Shown: positions 62,933-64,000 of the stretch, piece by piece
Layout of the letters: each line of letters starts with the position of its first letter
Position numbering within the stretch: position 1 is the stretch's first letter
Assembly (NCBI RefSeq): GCF_003994855.1
Contig: NZ_CP034142.1
Span: 4,030,001-4,094,000, forward strand
DNA from: Marinobacter sp. NP-4(2019)
GTDB taxonomy: Bacteria > Pseudomonadota > Gammaproteobacteria > Pseudomonadales > Oleiphilaceae
Reading direction: 5' to 3'
DNA: 64,000 nucleotides
Made by a program: the position numbers and the translations under genes
Notes under the pieces: generated by a model
Database searches by the model: none
Seen by the model: only the letters and a program-made list of their open reading frames with translations
Told to the model about the DNA's origin: nothing

Positions 62933-63004
62933 GCTGAGTCTCCATTATCATTTGGACGTTATCGTCGGATTTGCTTTGCCGATGTGAGAAGACTAATCAT
63001 CCAC

Positions 63005-63023
63005 TGTGACAACTTTGTTACAG
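63005..63023 (-). promoter_or_regulatory. Pho box upstream of pstS
   Basis: On the minus strand CTGTAACAAAGTTGTCACA matches the tandem PhoB site CTGTCAT-N4-CTGTCAY with 5 of 7 and 6 of 7 positions and the right spacer. It ends 73 bases before the pstS start, where PhoB would activate the operon. Confidence 0.7.
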
Positions 63024-63125
63024 GCATTGAAATATAGATCACATGGTGCAAATTTTCTTGCAGACTGCCCGCAGGCCGTTAACATGCGTGTAAAACAATA
63101 CTCAGCGATATAAAAGGCAGGCTCC

Positions 63126-63527
63126 ATGACCACACTCGATGATGACAAACCCACCCCCAAAGGCGAGCTGATTCTCCAGATTGTCCCGCTACCCTCGGAC
63201 ACCAATGCCAACGGCGATGTCTTTGCCGGCTGGCTGGTCAAGCAAATGGATATTGCCGCCGCCACCATTGCCGGGCGGATCTCCCAGGGCCGTAACGCCA
63301 CGGTCGCGATGGATCGGATGGAATTCCTGTCGCCACTCAGGGTCGGCTCGCAGGTCGGTTGCTACTGTGAGCTGGTGGACATAGGTCGCAGTTCGATGAA
63401 GATTGAAGTGGAAGTGTGGACCCTGGACCGCACGGCCAAACACCCCCGTAAGGTCACCGAAGGCCGGTTTGTCTATGTCGCCATTGACGAGCATGGCCGT
63501 ATTCGGGAAGTGCCCGAACAGCCCTGA
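63126..63527 (+). CDS. Acyl-CoA thioesterase, YciA family
   Basis: A 133-residue single hot-dog thioesterase. LPSDTNANGDVFAGWLVKQM (about 20-39) contains the catalytic Asn-Gly-Asp region, and AVDRM-like VAMDRMEFLSPLRVG is the second motif. It hydrolyses a broad range of acyl-CoAs as a hexamer. It is divergent from pstS, and its stop is followed within 11 bases by modA on the same strand. Confidence 0.9.
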   Translation: MTTLDDDKPTPKGELILQIVPLPSDTNANGDVFAGWLVKQMDIAAATIAGRISQGRNATVAMDRMEFLSPLRVGSQVGCYCELVDIGRSSMKIEVEVWTLDRTAKHPRKVTEGRFVYVAIDEHGRIREVPEQP

Positions 63528-63538
63528 AGGATTTGATT

Positions 63539-64000
63539 GTGAAGGCCCTCCTGACAGCTTCAATCATTACCATGCTGTGCTGGATACCCAACGCCATTGC
63601 GGGCAAGCTGATGGTGGCCGCGGCATCGAACCTGCAATATGCAATGGAGGACATTCTGGAGCAGTTCAGGGACCGGCACCCCAACGATACCATTAACGTG
63701 GTGTACGGCTCGTCCGGCAAGCTGAGCACCCAGATCGCCCAAGGCGCACCCTACGATCTCTACTTCTCTGCTGATATTACCTACCCGCGCCAGCTCGCCC
63801 GCCAGGGCCTGGCCGCTTCGGAGGTTATGCCTTACGGAGTCGGGCGGATCGTACTATGGAGTGCCACCCGGGACGCCAGCGCAATGACACTGAAGGATCT
63901 GGCGTCAGAGGACATTCAGCGCATTGCGATCGCCAACCCCCGGCATGCCCCCTACGGGGCACGCGCCAGGGAAGCCCTGGAAGCCGCCGGTGTATGGCCA
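63539..64000 (+). CDS. modA: Molybdate-binding protein ModA (partial, cut by window end)
   Basis: The first 154 residues of an exported binding protein continue past the window end. A signal peptide (about 1-21, ending AIA) is followed by KLMVAAASNLQYAMEDIL, VVYGSSGKLSTQIAQGAPYD, LYFSADITYPRQL and PRHAPYGARAREAL, the typical ModA ligand segments. It captures molybdate or tungstate for the ModBC importer. The GTG at 63539 has AAGG eight bases upstream. The remaining transport genes probably follow outside the window. Confidence 0.88.
   Translation, partial: MKALLTASIITMLCWIPNAIAGKLMVAAASNLQYAMEDILEQFRDRHPNDTINVVYGSSGKLSTQIAQGAPYDLYFSADITYPRQLARQGLAASEVMPYGVGRIVLWSATRDASAMTLKDLASEDIQRIAIANPRHAPYGARAREALEAAGVWP

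Noticed and set aside
1..64000. CRISPR arrays, tRNA or rRNA genes, transposases, phage genes
   Set aside because: None was seen by reading both strands; the repeats present are unspaced palindromes, not regularly spaced direct repeats.

Overview
The window reads as chromosomal DNA of a free-living, probably marine or halophilic gammaproteobacterium, most likely Marinobacter or a close relative. This is inference from gene content, not a database match. It carries a rubredoxin/rubredoxin reductase pair, a long FadE acyl-CoA dehydrogenase, a Halomonas HaG-like alpha-glucosidase, a Pseudomonas-like block (rubredoxins, ubiC-ubiA, phoB-phoR, PA5364-like response regulator) and many c-di-GMP proteins. 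Base composition is GC-rich throughout, with long spurious frames antisense to real genes. I see no tRNA, rRNA, CRISPR array, prophage or insertion-sequence transposase.

Layout. 0.2-6 kb: PLP aspartate decarboxylase (PanP type), a small conserved protein, a PiT phosphate transporter, a diguanylate cyclase and a MioC-like flavodoxin. 6-11 kb: 7TMR-DISM/GGDEF/EAL protein, TesB thioesterase, rubredoxin reductase and rubredoxin. 11-16.5 kb: hpt, ubiC, ubiA, phoB, phoR and a response regulator. 16.7-21.2 kb: MltB-type lytic transglycosylase, membrane hydrolase, RsuA-type pseudouridine synthase, short asparaginase-like protein, PBP7. 21.5-29.6 kb: a second EAL protein, ilvD, then a flavin monooxygenase / ferritin-like protein / SDR operon with a divergent TetR regulator. 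29.7-39.9 kb: a Yip1 membrane protein and an eight-gene minus-strand sugar operon (porin, binding protein, two permeases, alpha-glucosidase, ATPase, LacI regulator, fructokinase) that fits sucrose uptake and catabolism. 40.2-50.8 kb: GST, alanine dehydrogenase, dienelactone hydrolase, PlsC-like acyltransferase, cold-shock protein, CrcB, FadE, RapA, CysZ. 50.9-57 kb: VanZ-like protein, a CsrB/RsmZ-like RNA, methyltransferase, tRNA 2-selenouridine synthase, MscS, YbaK, UbiH-family hydroxylase, HIT protein. 57.4-64 kb: the pstSCAB-phoU operon, a YciA thioesterase and the start of modA, which runs off the window.

How the parts connect. The phosphate regulon is split over the window: phoBR at 13.6-15.6 kb and pstSCAB-phoU at 57.4-62.9 kb, each preceded by a recognisable Pho box, plus a low-affinity PiT transporter near 3 kb. 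Three c-di-GMP enzymes (one cyclase and two with degenerate GGDEF but intact EAL motifs) and a CsrA-sequestering RNA candidate suggest strong control of lifestyle switching.

The most unusual structure is a set of intergenic palindromic elements at about 1.96-2.06, 13.31-13.50, 57.07-57.18 and 57.27-57.36 kb. Each has long perfect terminal inverted arms whose sequence differs completely between copies, around a shared interior: a GCC-A(G/T)GGAT-GGC hairpin near one arm and GCGTG at the other junction. A fifth palindrome at 27.02-27.11 kb has a different interior. The pattern, with pairing kept but sequence not, is the best candidate here for an undescribed element.
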